Source: Pseudomonas solani
GTDB lineage: Bacteria > Pseudomonadota > Gammaproteobacteria > Pseudomonadales > Pseudomonadaceae
Assembly (NCBI RefSeq): GCF_026072635.1
Contig: NZ_AP023081.1
Location: forward strand, 6,196,501-6,260,500
Length of the DNA: 64,000 nucleotides
Direction of reading: 5' to 3'
Below, piece after piece: positions 54,243-63,554 of this stretch. The notes below the pieces were generated by a model, which saw only the letters and a list, made by a program, of their open reading frames with translations, ran no database searches and was not told where the DNA came from. The position numbers and the translations under genes are program-made. Position 1 is the stretch's first letter. The number at the start of each line of letters is the position of its first letter.

Positions 54243-54893
54243 ATGGTCATCAGGAAGCTGATGCTTCTCGCCGCCGTTTCACTCTCGTTGCTGCAAACCG
54301 CCGTGGCCGAGGAGGACGCGCAGATCGTCGAGCGCATCGACGCCCAGGTCCGCGCCAACGCGCAATGGACCCAGGAGGCCGAACAATGCCCGGCCGACCT
54401 GATGCCCGCTCGCCGAGCACTGGAAATCAACGCCTATGACTGCAATACCGCCGACCAGCTGGATGGCTGCCTCACGCTCTGCACCGCCGGGGACGCCTAC
54501 TCCTGCCTGCGCACGGCCGTGACCCTGCAGCAACTCGGCGGCGACCCCGCCGGCTTCGAACCCCTGTACCAGCGCGCCTGCAAGCTGGGCGCCGCCTCCG
54601 GCTGCACCAACCACGCCGCCGGGCTGTATCGCGCCGACATGCAGAGCGAGCGCGTGCAGGCCTGCGCCGCCCGCAGCTTCACCCGCGCCTGCGACCAGGA
54701 CGACCCCTGGGCCTGCACCATGCTCGGCATGTACCTGGCTCGCGGTATCGGCGTGAAGAAGGACCTGCCAAAGGCCCTGGAGGTGCTGAAGAAATCCTGC
54801 AAGCACGGCGAGGAAGACCCCGCCTGCAGCAACGCCCTGCAGCTCGGCGCGAGCATCAGGAAGACGCTGGATAAGGCCAAGCCGGCCGATTGA
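54243..54893 (+). CDS. Periplasmic Sel1-like (TPR-type) repeat protein
   Basis: A 216-residue exported protein. Signal peptide MVIRKLMLLAAVSLSLLQTA..VAEE. The mature part contains Sel1-like repeats: PLYQRACKLGAASGCTNHAA, RSFTRACDQDDPWACTMLGM and KALEVLKKSCKHGEEDPACS, with many paired cysteines (about 12) that likely form disulfides in the periplasm. Sel1-like proteins such as HcpA families are cysteine-rich and helical. An AAAGGAAT ribosome binding site precedes ATG 54243. The partner is unknown. Confidence 0.82.
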   Translation: MVIRKLMLLAAVSLSLLQTAVAEEDAQIVERIDAQVRANAQWTQEAEQCPADLMPARRALEINAYDCNTADQLDGCLTLCTAGDAYSCLRTAVTLQQLGGDPAGFEPLYQRACKLGAASGCTNHAAGLYRADMQSERVQACAARSFTRACDQDDPWACTMLGMYLARGIGVKKDLPKALEVLKKSCKHGEEDPACSNALQLGASIRKTLDKAKPAD

Positions 54894-54964
54894 CGACGCG
54901 TCCCGCCATGCCTGAGCCCACTTCCCTTGCACAACGCATCACCACGTGGTGCACATGAGCTTTT

Positions 54965-55133
54965 GTAGGGTGGGTAGAGCGAAGCGAAACCCACGCGGCA
55001 GAGGTGGTAGGAATCCTGCGGAACCGTGCTTGGGCGCCTTATCTAAAACCACGACAGCTAACGCAGGCATAGCGTCTTTCGTTATGCCTTAGCCCCCACA
55101 GCATGGGTTTCGCTTCGCTCTACGCCATCCTAC
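54965..55133. repeat. Inverted pair of REP-like elements flanking ~107 bp
   Basis: GTAGGGTGGGTAGAGCGAAGC.. ending GAAACCCAC (54965-54993) and its inverse GCATGGGTTTCGCTTCGCTC.. ending CATCCTAC (55101-55133). The same element occurs singly at 28768. The enclosed sequence shows no gene; CAGCTAACGCAGGCATAGCG is unremarkable. Confidence 0.65.
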
Positions 55134-55189
55134 GAGAGCTGCAGCGCGCGCAGCGATGTGAGGCGTGGGGGCAACGCAGGTAGCTCGCC

Positions 55190-55537
55190 TTACTCGCTGG
55201 GCAGGTGCTTGCCGTGCTTGGCACCGAGCTTGTCGACGTAGTCCACGTCCTCGTCACACAGCATGTAGCCCGCCATGTAGGCGTCCTGGTCGATGTCCGC
55301 GCCTTCGCCGGCGGCGTAGCGGGCCTCGTCATAGGCGGGCAGCTGGTAGTGGGCGAGGAATTCGGTGATCAGCGCCTCGCGCTTGGCATCGCCAACGTCA
55401 TAGCCGCCGTCGTAGAACAGCCGGTCGATGCAGGACACCGCGCCCCGGTAGCGCGACTGATCCGCGTCGAGGGTGGTCGCTTGCACAGCGACGGGCAGCA
55501 GCAGGGAGCCGATCAGCAGCAGGGAACGGAGCGCCAT
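55190..55537 (-). CDS. Small exported hypothetical protein (115 aa)
   Basis: MALRSLLLIGSLLLPVAVQA is a clear signal peptide. The mature 95 residues are acidic and contain SRYRGAVSCIDRLFYDGGYD and DAYMAGYMLCDEDVDYVDKL with two cysteines. A GGATTTCCC-like leader gives a weak ribosome binding site before ATG 55537. No family recognised. It is divergent from or unlinked to neighbours; the MFS gene upstream is on the same strand. Confidence 0.7.
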   Translation of the reverse strand: MALRSLLLIGSLLLPVAVQATTLDADQSRYRGAVSCIDRLFYDGGYDVGDAKREALITEFLAHYQLPAYDEARYAAGEGADIDQDAYMAGYMLCDEDVDYVDKLGAKHGKHLPSE

Positions 55538-55632
55538 GGGAAATCCTTCTCGTTGGGGTGGGTGGCGGAGTGCCAGCGGCGCCACGTTAGCAAGCGCCGC
55601 CCGCCGTTGCCGTGAAGCCGGTCCCCTTCTGC

Positions 55633-56928
55633 TCAGCGCCCACCCCGCAAGGCATCGGCGAACTTCCAGCAGGCGAACAGCGCCAGCACCAGACCCGTCA
55701 CGGCGAGCACCGCACCGGCATTGCCCACCTGCTGCAGGGCGATGTGCTGGCTGACCAGGCTGCCCAGCAGCGCGCCACCGCCGATGCCGACGTTGTACAG
55801 CCCGGAGAACAGCGCCATGGCCACGTCCGTGGCGTCGGACGCCAGGCGCAGCACGCTGGATTGCTGAGCCAGGCCGAAGCACATGATCGCCATGCCCCAG
55901 AGCATGCTCATGCCCAGCAGCCAACCATGGTGCTGGGCCAGCGGCAGGAGCAGCAGCAGGCTCGCCGCCAGGGTGCTGACCGCCACCAGCAGCAGCCCCC
56001 GGGGGAAGCGGTCGCTGTAGCGGCTGAAGAGCACCGAGCCGAAGATGCCGGCACCGCCGGAGAGCAGCAACAACAGGGTGGTCATCTGCCCGCTCATGCC
56101 GGCCACGTCCCGGGAGAAGGGCTCGACGTAGCTGTAGGCGGTGAACTGCGCGGTGATCACCAGCACGGTGAGCACGTAGAGCGCCACCAGCGGCGGGCGC
56201 TTGAGCAGCATCGGCAGGCTGCGCAGGGAGCCGGAGTTCTGGCTCGGCAACAGCGGCAGGGTGCGCGCCAGGCACAGCGCCGTGAGCACCGCCAGCCCGG
56301 CGATGGCGAGGAAGGTGGTGCGCCAGCCCAGGGCCTCGCCCACCACGCGACCGAGGGGAATGCCCAGGACCATCGCCATGATGGTGCCGGTGGCCAGCAG
56401 CCCCAGGGCCTTGGCCTGCTTGCCCGGCGGCGCCACGCGCACCGCCAGCGACGCGGTGATGGACCAGAACACCGCATGGGCGAAGGCGATGCCGATGCGG
56501 CTGAGCATCAGCACGCCGAAGCTCCAGGCCACGCTGGACAGCAGGTGGCTGGCGATGAACAGCACGAAGACGAACACCAGCAGCTTGCGCCGCTCGATGT
56601 TGCGGGTGAGCAGCATCAGCGGCAGCGAGGCCAGGGTCACCACCCAGGCGTAGAGCGTCAGCATCAGGCCGACCTGGGCGGTGGGCATCTCGAAGCTGCG
56701 GCCGATGTCGCTGAGCAGCCCCACCGGAACGAATTCGGTGGTGTTGAAGATGAAGGCGGCCAGGGCCAGGGCGATTACGCTCAGCCAGCTGCCGGCGCGG
56801 GGTTCGGGTGTCGGGTCGAGGGTGGGGCGTTCAGGGCTCAAGGGCTGTTCCGGGGCTGTGGCTGGAGTCGGGACAGGGTCGATGCGCCTCCACCGCGCAT
56901 GCCAGGGGCCGCCCGGGGAGCAAGGCAC
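55633..56928 (-). CDS. MFS sugar efflux transporter (SotB type)
   Basis: A protein of up to 431 residues with about 12 transmembrane helices. ALALAAFIFNTTEFVPVGLL with SDIGRSFEMPTAQVGLMLTL is the signature of the SotB (YdeA) arabinose/sugar exporters; RVVGEALGWRTTFLAIAGLA is MFS-typical. The N-terminal start is uncertain: the longest frame begins at GTG 56928 with a Pro-rich 45-residue leader, while a TTG near 56838 would give a normal N-terminus. It exports sugars or related compounds by proton antiport. Confidence 0.85.
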   Translation of the reverse strand: MPCSPGGPWHARWRRIDPVPTPATAPEQPLSPERPTLDPTPEPRAGSWLSVIALALAAFIFNTTEFVPVGLLSDIGRSFEMPTAQVGLMLTLYAWVVTLASLPLMLLTRNIERRKLLVFVFVLFIASHLLSSVAWSFGVLMLSRIGIAFAHAVFWSITASLAVRVAPPGKQAKALGLLATGTIMAMVLGIPLGRVVGEALGWRTTFLAIAGLAVLTALCLARTLPLLPSQNSGSLRSLPMLLKRPPLVALYVLTVLVITAQFTAYSYVEPFSRDVAGMSGQMTTLLLLLSGGAGIFGSVLFSRYSDRFPRGLLLVAVSTLAASLLLLLPLAQHHGWLLGMSMLWGMAIMCFGLAQQSSVLRLASDATDVAMALFSGLYNVGIGGGALLGSLVSQHIALQQVGNAGAVLAVTGLVLALFACWKFADALRGGR

Positions 56929-57061
56929 GGGGCGGACGGCTGCGGCAGGGTTTGTTCTTGGAATGGGAGGGGGTACGGCCTGGAAGCGGCGATTCTACGC
57001 CTCCAGCGGCCATGGCACCAAGGCGAATGACCGGTGGGTCGCCGGAGTGGGCCGGCGAGTG

Positions 57062-57228
57062 GTGGGAGCGGTTTCAACCGCGGGGCCTGGCACGGCATCT
57101 TTCGCGAATGAATTCGCTCCCACGACGAGGTGGCCTGTGACATTGAGCGGGGGCAGACCTGCGGTCTGCTGGGCGAATGAATTCGCCCCTATAGGTACGG
57201 CGCCCCCGTAGGTCGGGTGCAACCCGAC
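57062..57228. repeat. REP-like palindrome cluster
   Basis: GTGGGAGCGGTTTCAACCGC (57062), CGCGAATGAATTCGCTCCC (about 57104), a half copy (GGCGAATGAATTCGCCCC, about 57172) and GTAGGTCGGGTGCAACCCGA (57208). The remaining sequence up to the ppnN start at 57467 shows no gene. Confidence 0.72.
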
Positions 57229-57466
57229 GGCATTGATTGTGCCCATTCCTCGCGGAGCAGATCGCACAAAATGCTTGTCAGAGCCCAAGGGTTCCCGCTA
57301 TCTACATGAACCCACCTGATTGCGGTGCGCCGATCGACAGTGCCTGAAGCACACCCCCGGCGCGTCACACGACTGCCGGTGCCACGCCAGAATCCGCGCC
57401 CGGCGCTCATCACCCCGATGCGGGGGCCGAGCGGCCCGCCCGACATCGCTTTTCATGGAATAGAGA

Positions 57467-58849
57467 ATGCCCCCGAGACACGTGGTCAACGCCGAAGTAA
57501 GCCCCAAAGGCAGCCTGGAAACCCTCTCCCAACGCGAAGTGCAGCAACTGAGCGAAGCCGGTTCCGGCAGCATCTACACGCTGTTCCGCCAGTGCGCCCT
57601 GGCCATCCTCAACACCGGCGCGCAGATCGATAACGCCAAGACCATCCTCGACGCCTACAAGGACTTCGAGGTGCGCATCCACCAGCAGGACCGCGGCGTG
57701 CGCCTGGAACTGCTCAACGCCCCGGCCGATGCCTTCGTCGACGGCGAGATGATCGCCAGCACCCGCGAAATGCTGTTCAGCGCCCTGCGCGACATCGTCT
57801 ACGCCGCCAGCGAGCTGGACAGCCTGCGCATCGACCTGGAGAGCTCCCAGGGCATCACCGACTACGTCTTCCACCTGCTGCGCAACGCCCGCACCCTGCG
57901 CCCGGGCGTGGAGCCGAAGATCGTCGTGTGCTGGGGCGGCCACTCCATCAGCACCGAGGAATACAAGTACACCAAGCGCGTCGGCCACGAGCTGGGCCTG
58001 CGCAGCCTCGACGTCTGCACCGGCTGCGGCCCGGGCGTGATGAAGGGGCCGATGAAGGGCGCCACCATCAGCCACGCCAAGCAGCGCATCGTCGGCGGCC
58101 GCTACCTGGGCCTGACCGAGCCGGGCATCATCGCCGCCGAAGCGCCCAACCCCATCGTCAACGAGCTGGTGATCCTGCCGGACATCGAGAAGCGCCTGGA
58201 GGCCTTCGTCCGCGTCGGCCACGGCATCATCATCTTCCCCGGTGGCGTGGGCACGGCGGAGGAGTTCCTCTACCTGCTGGGCATCCTCATGCACCCGGAC
58301 AACCTCGAGCTGCCCTTCCCCGTCATCCTCACCGGCCCGCGCAGCGCCGAGCCCTACCTGCAGCAACTGCACGCCTTCGTCGGCGCCACCCTGGGCGAGG
58401 AGGCGCAGAAGCGCTACCAGATCATCATCAACGACCCGGCCGAAGTGGCCCGACAGATGGCCCAGGGCCTGAAGGAGGTGAAGCGCTTCCGCCGCGAGCG
58501 CAACGACGCCTTCCACTTCAACTGGCTGCTGAAGATCGACGAAGGCTTCCAGCGCCCCTTCGACCCCACCCACGCCAACATGGCCAGCCTGCAGCTCAGC
58601 CGCTCGCTGCCGCCCCACGAGCTGGCCGCCAACTTGCGCCGCGCCTTCTCCGGCATCGTCGCCGGCAACGTCAAGGACAAGGGCATCCGCCTGATCGAGG
58701 AACACGGCCCCTACGAGATCCACGGCGACGCGCAAGTGATGCAGCCGCTGGACCGTCTGCTCCAGGCCTTCGTCGAGCAACACCGCATGAAGCTCCCCGG
58801 CGGCGCGGCCTACGTGCCCTGCTACCGGGTGGTGGAAAGCGGCCACTGA
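57467..58849 (+). CDS. ppnN: Nucleotide 5'-monophosphate nucleosidase PpnN
   Basis: A 460-residue LOG-superfamily nucleosidase. The catalytic core has SLDVCTGCGPGVMKGPMKGA and FPGGVGTAEEFLYLLGILMH (GGXGTXXE). N- and C-terminal extensions of about 140 and 110 residues match the full YgdH/PpnN architecture, which binds (p)ppGpp. It cleaves purine and pyrimidine nucleotides to base and ribose-5-phosphate and tunes nucleotide pools under stress. ATG 57467 gives MPPRHVVNAEVSPKGSLETL, the family start. Confidence 0.95.
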   Translation: MPPRHVVNAEVSPKGSLETLSQREVQQLSEAGSGSIYTLFRQCALAILNTGAQIDNAKTILDAYKDFEVRIHQQDRGVRLELLNAPADAFVDGEMIASTREMLFSALRDIVYAASELDSLRIDLESSQGITDYVFHLLRNARTLRPGVEPKIVVCWGGHSISTEEYKYTKRVGHELGLRSLDVCTGCGPGVMKGPMKGATISHAKQRIVGGRYLGLTEPGIIAAEAPNPIVNELVILPDIEKRLEAFVRVGHGIIIFPGGVGTAEEFLYLLGILMHPDNLELPFPVILTGPRSAEPYLQQLHAFVGATLGEEAQKRYQIIINDPAEVARQMAQGLKEVKRFRRERNDAFHFNWLLKIDEGFQRPFDPTHANMASLQLSRSLPPHELAANLRRAFSGIVAGNVKDKGIRLIEEHGPYEIHGDAQVMQPLDRLLQAFVEQHRMKLPGGAAYVPCYRVVESGH

Positions 58850-58864
58850 GCCGCCAGCGGAGCC

Positions 58865-58909
58865 AGGCAGGGGTGCAGGGACGGCCCCTGCATCCCGCAT
58901 TCCCTGCCT
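58865..58909. terminator. Large hairpin between convergent ppnN and methyltransferase genes
   Basis: Outer arms AGGCAGG (58865-58871) and CCTGCCT (58903-58909) enclose an inner GGGTGCAGGG/CCCCTGCATCCC stem. No strong T-tract follows, so terminator activity is likely but not certain. Confidence 0.4.
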
Positions 58910-58935
58910 TCCCGGGCTGAAGTCTGGGCTACGCC

Positions 58936-59877
58936 TTACACGCCCTGGGTAAACACCAGGGCCTTGAGCCCGCCTTCCGGGTCCACGTCCTCGAATTCCG
59001 GCGGGTTGGCCAGGCGCTCGCGGAAGGCCAGCCCCGGCGCTTCCTCGGCCATGGTGCGGACGATGAAATCCGCCCCCGTGGCCGGGTCGTTGACGCAGGC
59101 CAGCACCTGGCCGCCCTCGGCCAGCAGCTCCGGCAGGCGGCGGAGGATCTTGCGGTAGTCGCGGTCCAGCTCGAAGCTGCCCTTCTGGAACGACGGCGGG
59201 TCGATGATCACCAGGTCATAGGGCCCGCACTTCTTCACCTTGCCCCAGGACTTGAACAGCTCGTGGCCGAGGAACATCACCTGGGTCAGGTCGTGTCCGT
59301 TCAGCCGGTGGTTGTCGCGGCCCCGGCTCAGCGCGGCGCGGGCCATGTCCAGGTTGACCACCGCCACGGCGCCGCCGGCGAGGGCGGCCACGGAAAAGCC
59401 GCAGGTGTAGGCGAACAGGTTGAGCACGCGCTTGCCGGCGGCCTGCTCGCGCACCCAGCGGCGGCCGTAGCGCATGTCGAGGAACAGGCCGATGTTCTGG
59501 TTGCGCATCAGGTCCAGGCGGTAGGCCAGCCCGTCCTCGTGCATGCTCCATTGCGCCACCGCCTCGCCCCACAGCAGCTCGGTCTCGCTGCCCGGCAGGT
59601 AGCGCCGCTGCAGCAGCAGGCTGCGCACCGGTGCGGCACGCCAGGCGTCGCTGGCCACCAGCTCGGCGAGCATCGCCTTCAGCGCGGCCAGGGCCTCGTC
59701 CTCCGGTTCGCGGAACAGCGCCACCTGCACCACGCCCTCCAGCCAATCCACCACCAGATGCTCCAGCCCCGGCCAGCGCCGGCCACGGCCGTGGAACAGG
59801 CGGCGGGTCTCGGTGGGCAGGTCGCCCAGGGCGGCAGTCAGCTGGAGGCGGAGGGTGTCGAGGGCGGCGGGGGTCAT
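58936..59877 (-). CDS. Class I SAM methyltransferase (RlmI/RlmK-like)
   Basis: A 313-residue protein related to rRNA cytosine-C5 methyltransferases of the RlmI group. NQNIGLFLDMRYGRRWVREQ, VLNLFAYTCGFSVAALAGGA (SAM motif I), VVNLDMARAALSRGRDNHRL (acidic ribose-binding motif) and VIIDPPSFQKGSF (catalytic motif IV) are all present. The typical PUA domain at the N-terminus is replaced by a different ~100-residue domain. It probably modifies rRNA. It is divergent from the GGDEF gene at 60015. Confidence 0.85.
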   Translation of the reverse strand: MTPAALDTLRLQLTAALGDLPTETRRLFHGRGRRWPGLEHLVVDWLEGVVQVALFREPEDEALAALKAMLAELVASDAWRAAPVRSLLLQRRYLPGSETELLWGEAVAQWSMHEDGLAYRLDLMRNQNIGLFLDMRYGRRWVREQAAGKRVLNLFAYTCGFSVAALAGGAVAVVNLDMARAALSRGRDNHRLNGHDLTQVMFLGHELFKSWGKVKKCGPYDLVIIDPPSFQKGSFELDRDYRKILRRLPELLAEGGQVLACVNDPATGADFIVRTMAEEAPGLAFRERLANPPEFEDVDPEGGLKALVFTQGV

Positions 59878-60014
59878 GAAGGGAGTCCTGGTTCAGAGGC
59901 GCGGCATTCTAACCGCAGCGCTGCTAGGCTGCCTGTGTCCCGACTCTTCGGAGGTTTTCCCGCGACCATGGTCACAACCATGACGTCCCTGCGTAATCGT
60001 CGAGCCCGACAGCC

Positions 60015-61550
60015 ATGAACAGGCCGCCCCCCATGGAGAACCCCCAGGGCCATATCCAGGCACGCCGCCTGGCGTTCGGCTTCACCGCGCTGGTGATCGT
60101 GGCGATCCTGGCCATGGAGAGCTGGCAGGTATGGAAGGCCCACCAGCAAGAGTTCCGCCGCGCCGAGGTCAACGCCACCAACGTCGCCAGCGCTGCCGCC
60201 CAGCATGCCCGCGACGCGGTACGCCAGGCCGACGCGCTGCTGGTGGGGCTGATCGAACGGGTGGAATGGGACGGCATCGACAAGCTCCAGGTGGAGCGCA
60301 TGCGCGGCCTGATGAAGCGGCAGCAGCGCTACCTGCCCCAGTTGCACGGCCTGTTCATCTACGACAAGGACGGCAACTGGCTGGTGACCGACAAGGACCA
60401 CGTCCCCCCCGGCGCCAACAACGCCGACCGCGAGTACTTCATCCATCACCGCGAACACGCCGACAACGACCTGTACATCGGCAAGGTGATCAGCAGCCGT
60501 TCCACCGGTGACCTGGTCATCCCGGTGTCACGGCGCATCAACAACCCTGACGGCAGCTTCGCCGGCGTCGCCCTGGCCACGCTCAAGGTGGATTACTTCG
60601 TGCGCTTCTACGACAGCTTCGACGTCGGCGACTCGGGCATCATCATCCTCGCCCTGCAGGACGGCACCCTATTGGTGCGCCGCCCCTTCCTCCCCGAATC
60701 CATCGGCGCCAGCCTGGCCAAGGGGCTGGTGTTCAGCGAGCTGCTGCGCGAGGCGCCGGCGGGCACGGCGATCTTCCATGGCCAGGTGGACGGCATGGAG
60801 CGGCTGTTCAGCTACCGCCAGTTGGCGGACTACCCGCTGGTGGTGGAAACCGGTATCGCCACCCGCTCCATCACCGCGCCCTGGCTGGACCAGGTGGCGC
60901 GCTCGGCCATGGTGGTGGTGGCGATGATCGTCGGCCTGGTGCTGTTCGCCCAGGCGCTGATACGCCGCATCGAATCCGGCGCCCTGGCCGAAGAGGAGCT
61001 GCGCCTGGCCCACGACGCCCTCGAACAACTGGCCATGGTCGATGGCCTCACCGGCCTGGCCAACCGACGCCGCCTCGACGCCGTATTGCCCATCGAAGCC
61101 AACCGCGCACGACGCCAGGGCGCGCCGCTGGGCATCGTCATGCTCGATATCGACCACTTCAAGCGCTACAACGACCGCTACGGCCACCCCGCCGGTGACC
61201 AGTGCATCAGGGCCGTCGCCCAGGTGGTGGGCAGCTTCGCCCGCCGTGCCGGCGACCTGGCTGCCCGCTATGGCGGCGAAGAGATGACCCTGCTGCTGCC
61301 CAACACCAGCGAGGCGGAAACCCGCGCCGTCGCCGAACAGGTGCGCCTCGCCGTGCGCGAGCTGGGCATCCGCCACGAAGGCAGCGACCTGGGGCTGGTC
61401 ACCCTCAGTGCCGGCATCTACGCCTACATCCCCGTCCCCAACGACAACACCCCGGACAGCCACCTGCTGCGCGCCGCCGACGAAGCACTCTATAGCGCCA
61501 AGGCCGCCGGTCGTGACCGGGTGCATCCGCCTGAGGACGGGGCCGGCTGA
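60015..61550 (+). CDS. Membrane dCache-GGDEF protein
   Basis: A 511-residue sensor cyclase. A first transmembrane helix is in LAFGFTALVIVAILAME (residues about 19-36). The periplasmic double-Cache domain holds NADREYFIHHREHADNDLYI and STGDLVIPVSRRINNPDGSF. A second helix is SAMVVVAMIVGLVLFAQALI (about 298-317). The GGDEF domain is at about 340-505, with active site RYGGEEM (420-424 instead of GGEEF) and an upstream RAGD I-site. The Phe-to-Met change could lower activity; otherwise catalytic residues are present. It should sense a small periplasmic ligand and make cyclic di-GMP. Confidence 0.9.
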   Translation: MNRPPPMENPQGHIQARRLAFGFTALVIVAILAMESWQVWKAHQQEFRRAEVNATNVASAAAQHARDAVRQADALLVGLIERVEWDGIDKLQVERMRGLMKRQQRYLPQLHGLFIYDKDGNWLVTDKDHVPPGANNADREYFIHHREHADNDLYIGKVISSRSTGDLVIPVSRRINNPDGSFAGVALATLKVDYFVRFYDSFDVGDSGIIILALQDGTLLVRRPFLPESIGASLAKGLVFSELLREAPAGTAIFHGQVDGMERLFSYRQLADYPLVVETGIATRSITAPWLDQVARSAMVVVAMIVGLVLFAQALIRRIESGALAEEELRLAHDALEQLAMVDGLTGLANRRRLDAVLPIEANRARRQGAPLGIVMLDIDHFKRYNDRYGHPAGDQCIRAVAQVVGSFARRAGDLAARYGGEEMTLLLPNTSEAETRAVAEQVRLAVRELGIRHEGSDLGLVTLSAGIYAYIPVPNDNTPDSHLLRAADEALYSAKAAGRDRVHPPEDGAG

Positions 61551-61573
61551 TCCGGGGCGTCACGGTGAAGGTC

Positions 61574-61619
61574 ATTCGCGAATGAATTCGCCCACGTGGG
61601 CGACTGAAGTCGCCCCTAC
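61574..61619. repeat. Two adjacent REP-like palindromes
   Basis: ATTCGCGAATGAATTCGCCC (61574) followed directly by GTGGGCGACTGAAGTCGCCC.. ending CTAC (61596-61619). They lie after the GGDEF gene in a 254-bp gap that also carries the upstream region of the chemoreceptor. Confidence 0.7.
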
Positions 61620-61685
61620 CCCCCTCCCCCCGCATCACACCGTCCAGACGCCACCCCCATCCGTAAACAACCTCACACCTCACCC

Positions 61686-61713
61686 TTCAGCTTCCCACAG
61701 CCCCTGCCGATAG
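61686..61713 (+). promoter_or_regulatory. Possible FliA-type promoter for the chemoreceptor
   Basis: GCCGATAG (61706-61713) closely matches the sigma-28 -10 consensus GCCGATAA. The -35 match TTCAGCTT (61686-61693) is weak. Chemoreceptor genes are often FliA-dependent, which makes it plausible. Confidence 0.3.
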
Positions 61714-61804
61714 CCTGGTACGCGCTTCGCTTAAGCCCAGGGCCGGCGCCGTGTCTGCAACTGGCTACCCCAAAACGATTCATAACAAATCGGGAGTCGT
61801 CCCC

Positions 61805-63430
61805 ATGCTTTTACGCCGTATGAAGATCGCGCCGCGCGCCATCTTCAGCTTCTCCGTGGTTGCGCTGCTGGTGATCCTGCTCGGGCTATTCGCCCTGCAC
61901 CAGATGAAAGGCATCCGCGCCTCCACCGTGATGCTCAGCGAAAACAGCATGCCCAGCTACGCGGCACTGGGCACGATCAACGAGAAGATGCTGCGCCTGC
62001 GCATCGTCTCCTTCCGCATCCTGGTGGACCGCGAGCCGGCGCTGCTGCGCGCCACCAACCAGCGCCAGGCAGAGCTCACCGGCCAGCTGCACAAGGCCCA
62101 GGGCGACTACGAGAAGCTGGTGGACGACGGCGAGGAGCTGGCCCAGTACAACCGCTTCAAGTCGGTGCTGGAGGGCTACTACCGGGTCAACGACCAACTG
62201 GTGCGGCTCTCCGATGCCGACAAGCTCGACGAGCTCCGCACGCTGCTGGGCGGCGAGTACAAGAAGTACTCCGACGAGCTGGGCGTGCAGCTGGAAACCC
62301 TGATGAAGATCAACCAGCGCAACGCCGCCGAGACAGAGCAGCACGCCATAGACCAGTACGACAGCGCGGTGCTGGTGGTCAGCGCGGTGATGATCCTCGC
62401 CGCCCTGCTCACCGGCGTGTTCGCCCTGATTCTCACCCGCAGCATCGTCACCCCGCTGGACGAGGCGATGAAGGTGGCCGACAGCGTGGCCTCCGGTAAC
62501 CTCACCGAGCGCATCGAGGTGCACGGCAGCGACGAACCGGCCCTGCTGCTCGGCTCCCTGCGCACCATGCAGCAGAGCCTGAAGACCACCATCGAGCACA
62601 TCGCCCGCTCCTCCGACCAGTTGGCCTCCGCCGCCGAGGAACTCAACGCGGTGACCGAGGACTCCAGCCGTGGCCTGCACCAGCAGAACCAGGAGATCGA
62701 GCAGGCCGCCACCGCAGTCAACGAGATGACCACCGCCGTGGACGAAGTGGCGCGCAACGCCGTCGCCACCTCCGAGGCATCGCGGGAATCCGACCGCACC
62801 GCACGCGGCGGCCAGGACCAGGTCAACCGCACGGTGGACTCCATCAGCGACCTGGCCCGTGACGTCGGCCAGACCTCCAGCCAAGTGGAAGAACTGGCCG
62901 GCAAGGTGCAGGGCATCAGCAAGGTCCTCGACGTGATCCGCGCCATCGCCGAGCAGACCAACCTGCTGGCCCTCAACGCCGCCATCGAGGCCGCCCGCGC
63001 CGGTGACGCCGGCCGCGGTTTCGCCGTGGTCGCCGACGAGGTGCGCGCCCTCGCCCACCGCACCCAGCAGTCGACCCAGGAGATCGAGCAGATGATCGGC
63101 GGCATCCAGCAGGGCACCAACCAGGCGGTGGATGCCATGCAGAACAGCAGCCAGCGCGCCCGCGCCACCCTGGAGATGGCCCGCGCCGCCGGCCAGGCGC
63201 TGGACACCATCACCGAAGCCATCAGCCACATCAGCGAGCGCAACCTGGTGATCGCCAGCGCCTCCGAGGAGCAGGCCCAGGTGGCCCGCGAGGTGGACCG
63301 CAACCTGGTGAACATCCGCGACCTGGCCCAGCAGACCGCCGCCGGCGCCCACCAGACCAGCTCCGCCAGCCAGGAGCTGTCGCGCCTGGCCATTGACCTC
63401 AATGGCCTGGTGGCGCGCTTCCGCGTGTGA
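61805..63430 (+). CDS. Methyl-accepting chemotaxis protein (4HB sensor)
   Basis: A 541-residue chemoreceptor. Transmembrane helix 1 is AIFSFSVVALLVILLGLFAL (residues about 13-32). The periplasmic ~150 residues are a four-helix bundle (LQHQ-like; TNQRQAELTGQLHKAQGDYE). Helix 2 is VLVVSAVMILAALLTGVFAL, then a HAMP domain (LTRSIVTPLDEAMKVADSVA). The cytoplasmic hairpin has the tip sequence VIRAIAEQTNLLALNAAIEA ARAGDAGRGF.. diagnostic of MCPs. No C-terminal pentapeptide for CheR is seen. The ligand is unknown. A possible FliA promoter precedes it. Confidence 0.93.
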   Translation: MLLRRMKIAPRAIFSFSVVALLVILLGLFALHQMKGIRASTVMLSENSMPSYAALGTINEKMLRLRIVSFRILVDREPALLRATNQRQAELTGQLHKAQGDYEKLVDDGEELAQYNRFKSVLEGYYRVNDQLVRLSDADKLDELRTLLGGEYKKYSDELGVQLETLMKINQRNAAETEQHAIDQYDSAVLVVSAVMILAALLTGVFALILTRSIVTPLDEAMKVADSVASGNLTERIEVHGSDEPALLLGSLRTMQQSLKTTIEHIARSSDQLASAAEELNAVTEDSSRGLHQQNQEIEQAATAVNEMTTAVDEVARNAVATSEASRESDRTARGGQDQVNRTVDSISDLARDVGQTSSQVEELAGKVQGISKVLDVIRAIAEQTNLLALNAAIEAARAGDAGRGFAVVADEVRALAHRTQQSTQEIEQMIGGIQQGTNQAVDAMQNSSQRARATLEMARAAGQALDTITEAISHISERNLVIASASEEQAQVAREVDRNLVNIRDLAQQTAAGAHQTSSASQELSRLAIDLNGLVARFRV

Positions 63431-63432
63431 TC

Positions 63433-63466
63433 GCAGCGCCTGCGCGCCCCCTCGCGCAGGCGCTGC
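63433..63466 (+). terminator. Strong hairpin after the chemoreceptor gene
   Basis: GCAGCGCCTGCGCG (63433-63446) and CGCGCAGGCGCTGC (63453-63466) form a perfect 14-bp stem with a CCCCCT loop, immediately after the stop. There is no T-tract, so it may be an mRNA-stabilising or Rho-assisted end. Confidence 0.55.
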
Positions 63467-63554
63467 ACAAGCGCACATGCGTACAAGCCGGCCGCCGGCC
63501 GTTGTGCAAGGCTGACGGCCCGCTGCCCCTCTGCACGGATAAAGGAACCCACGC

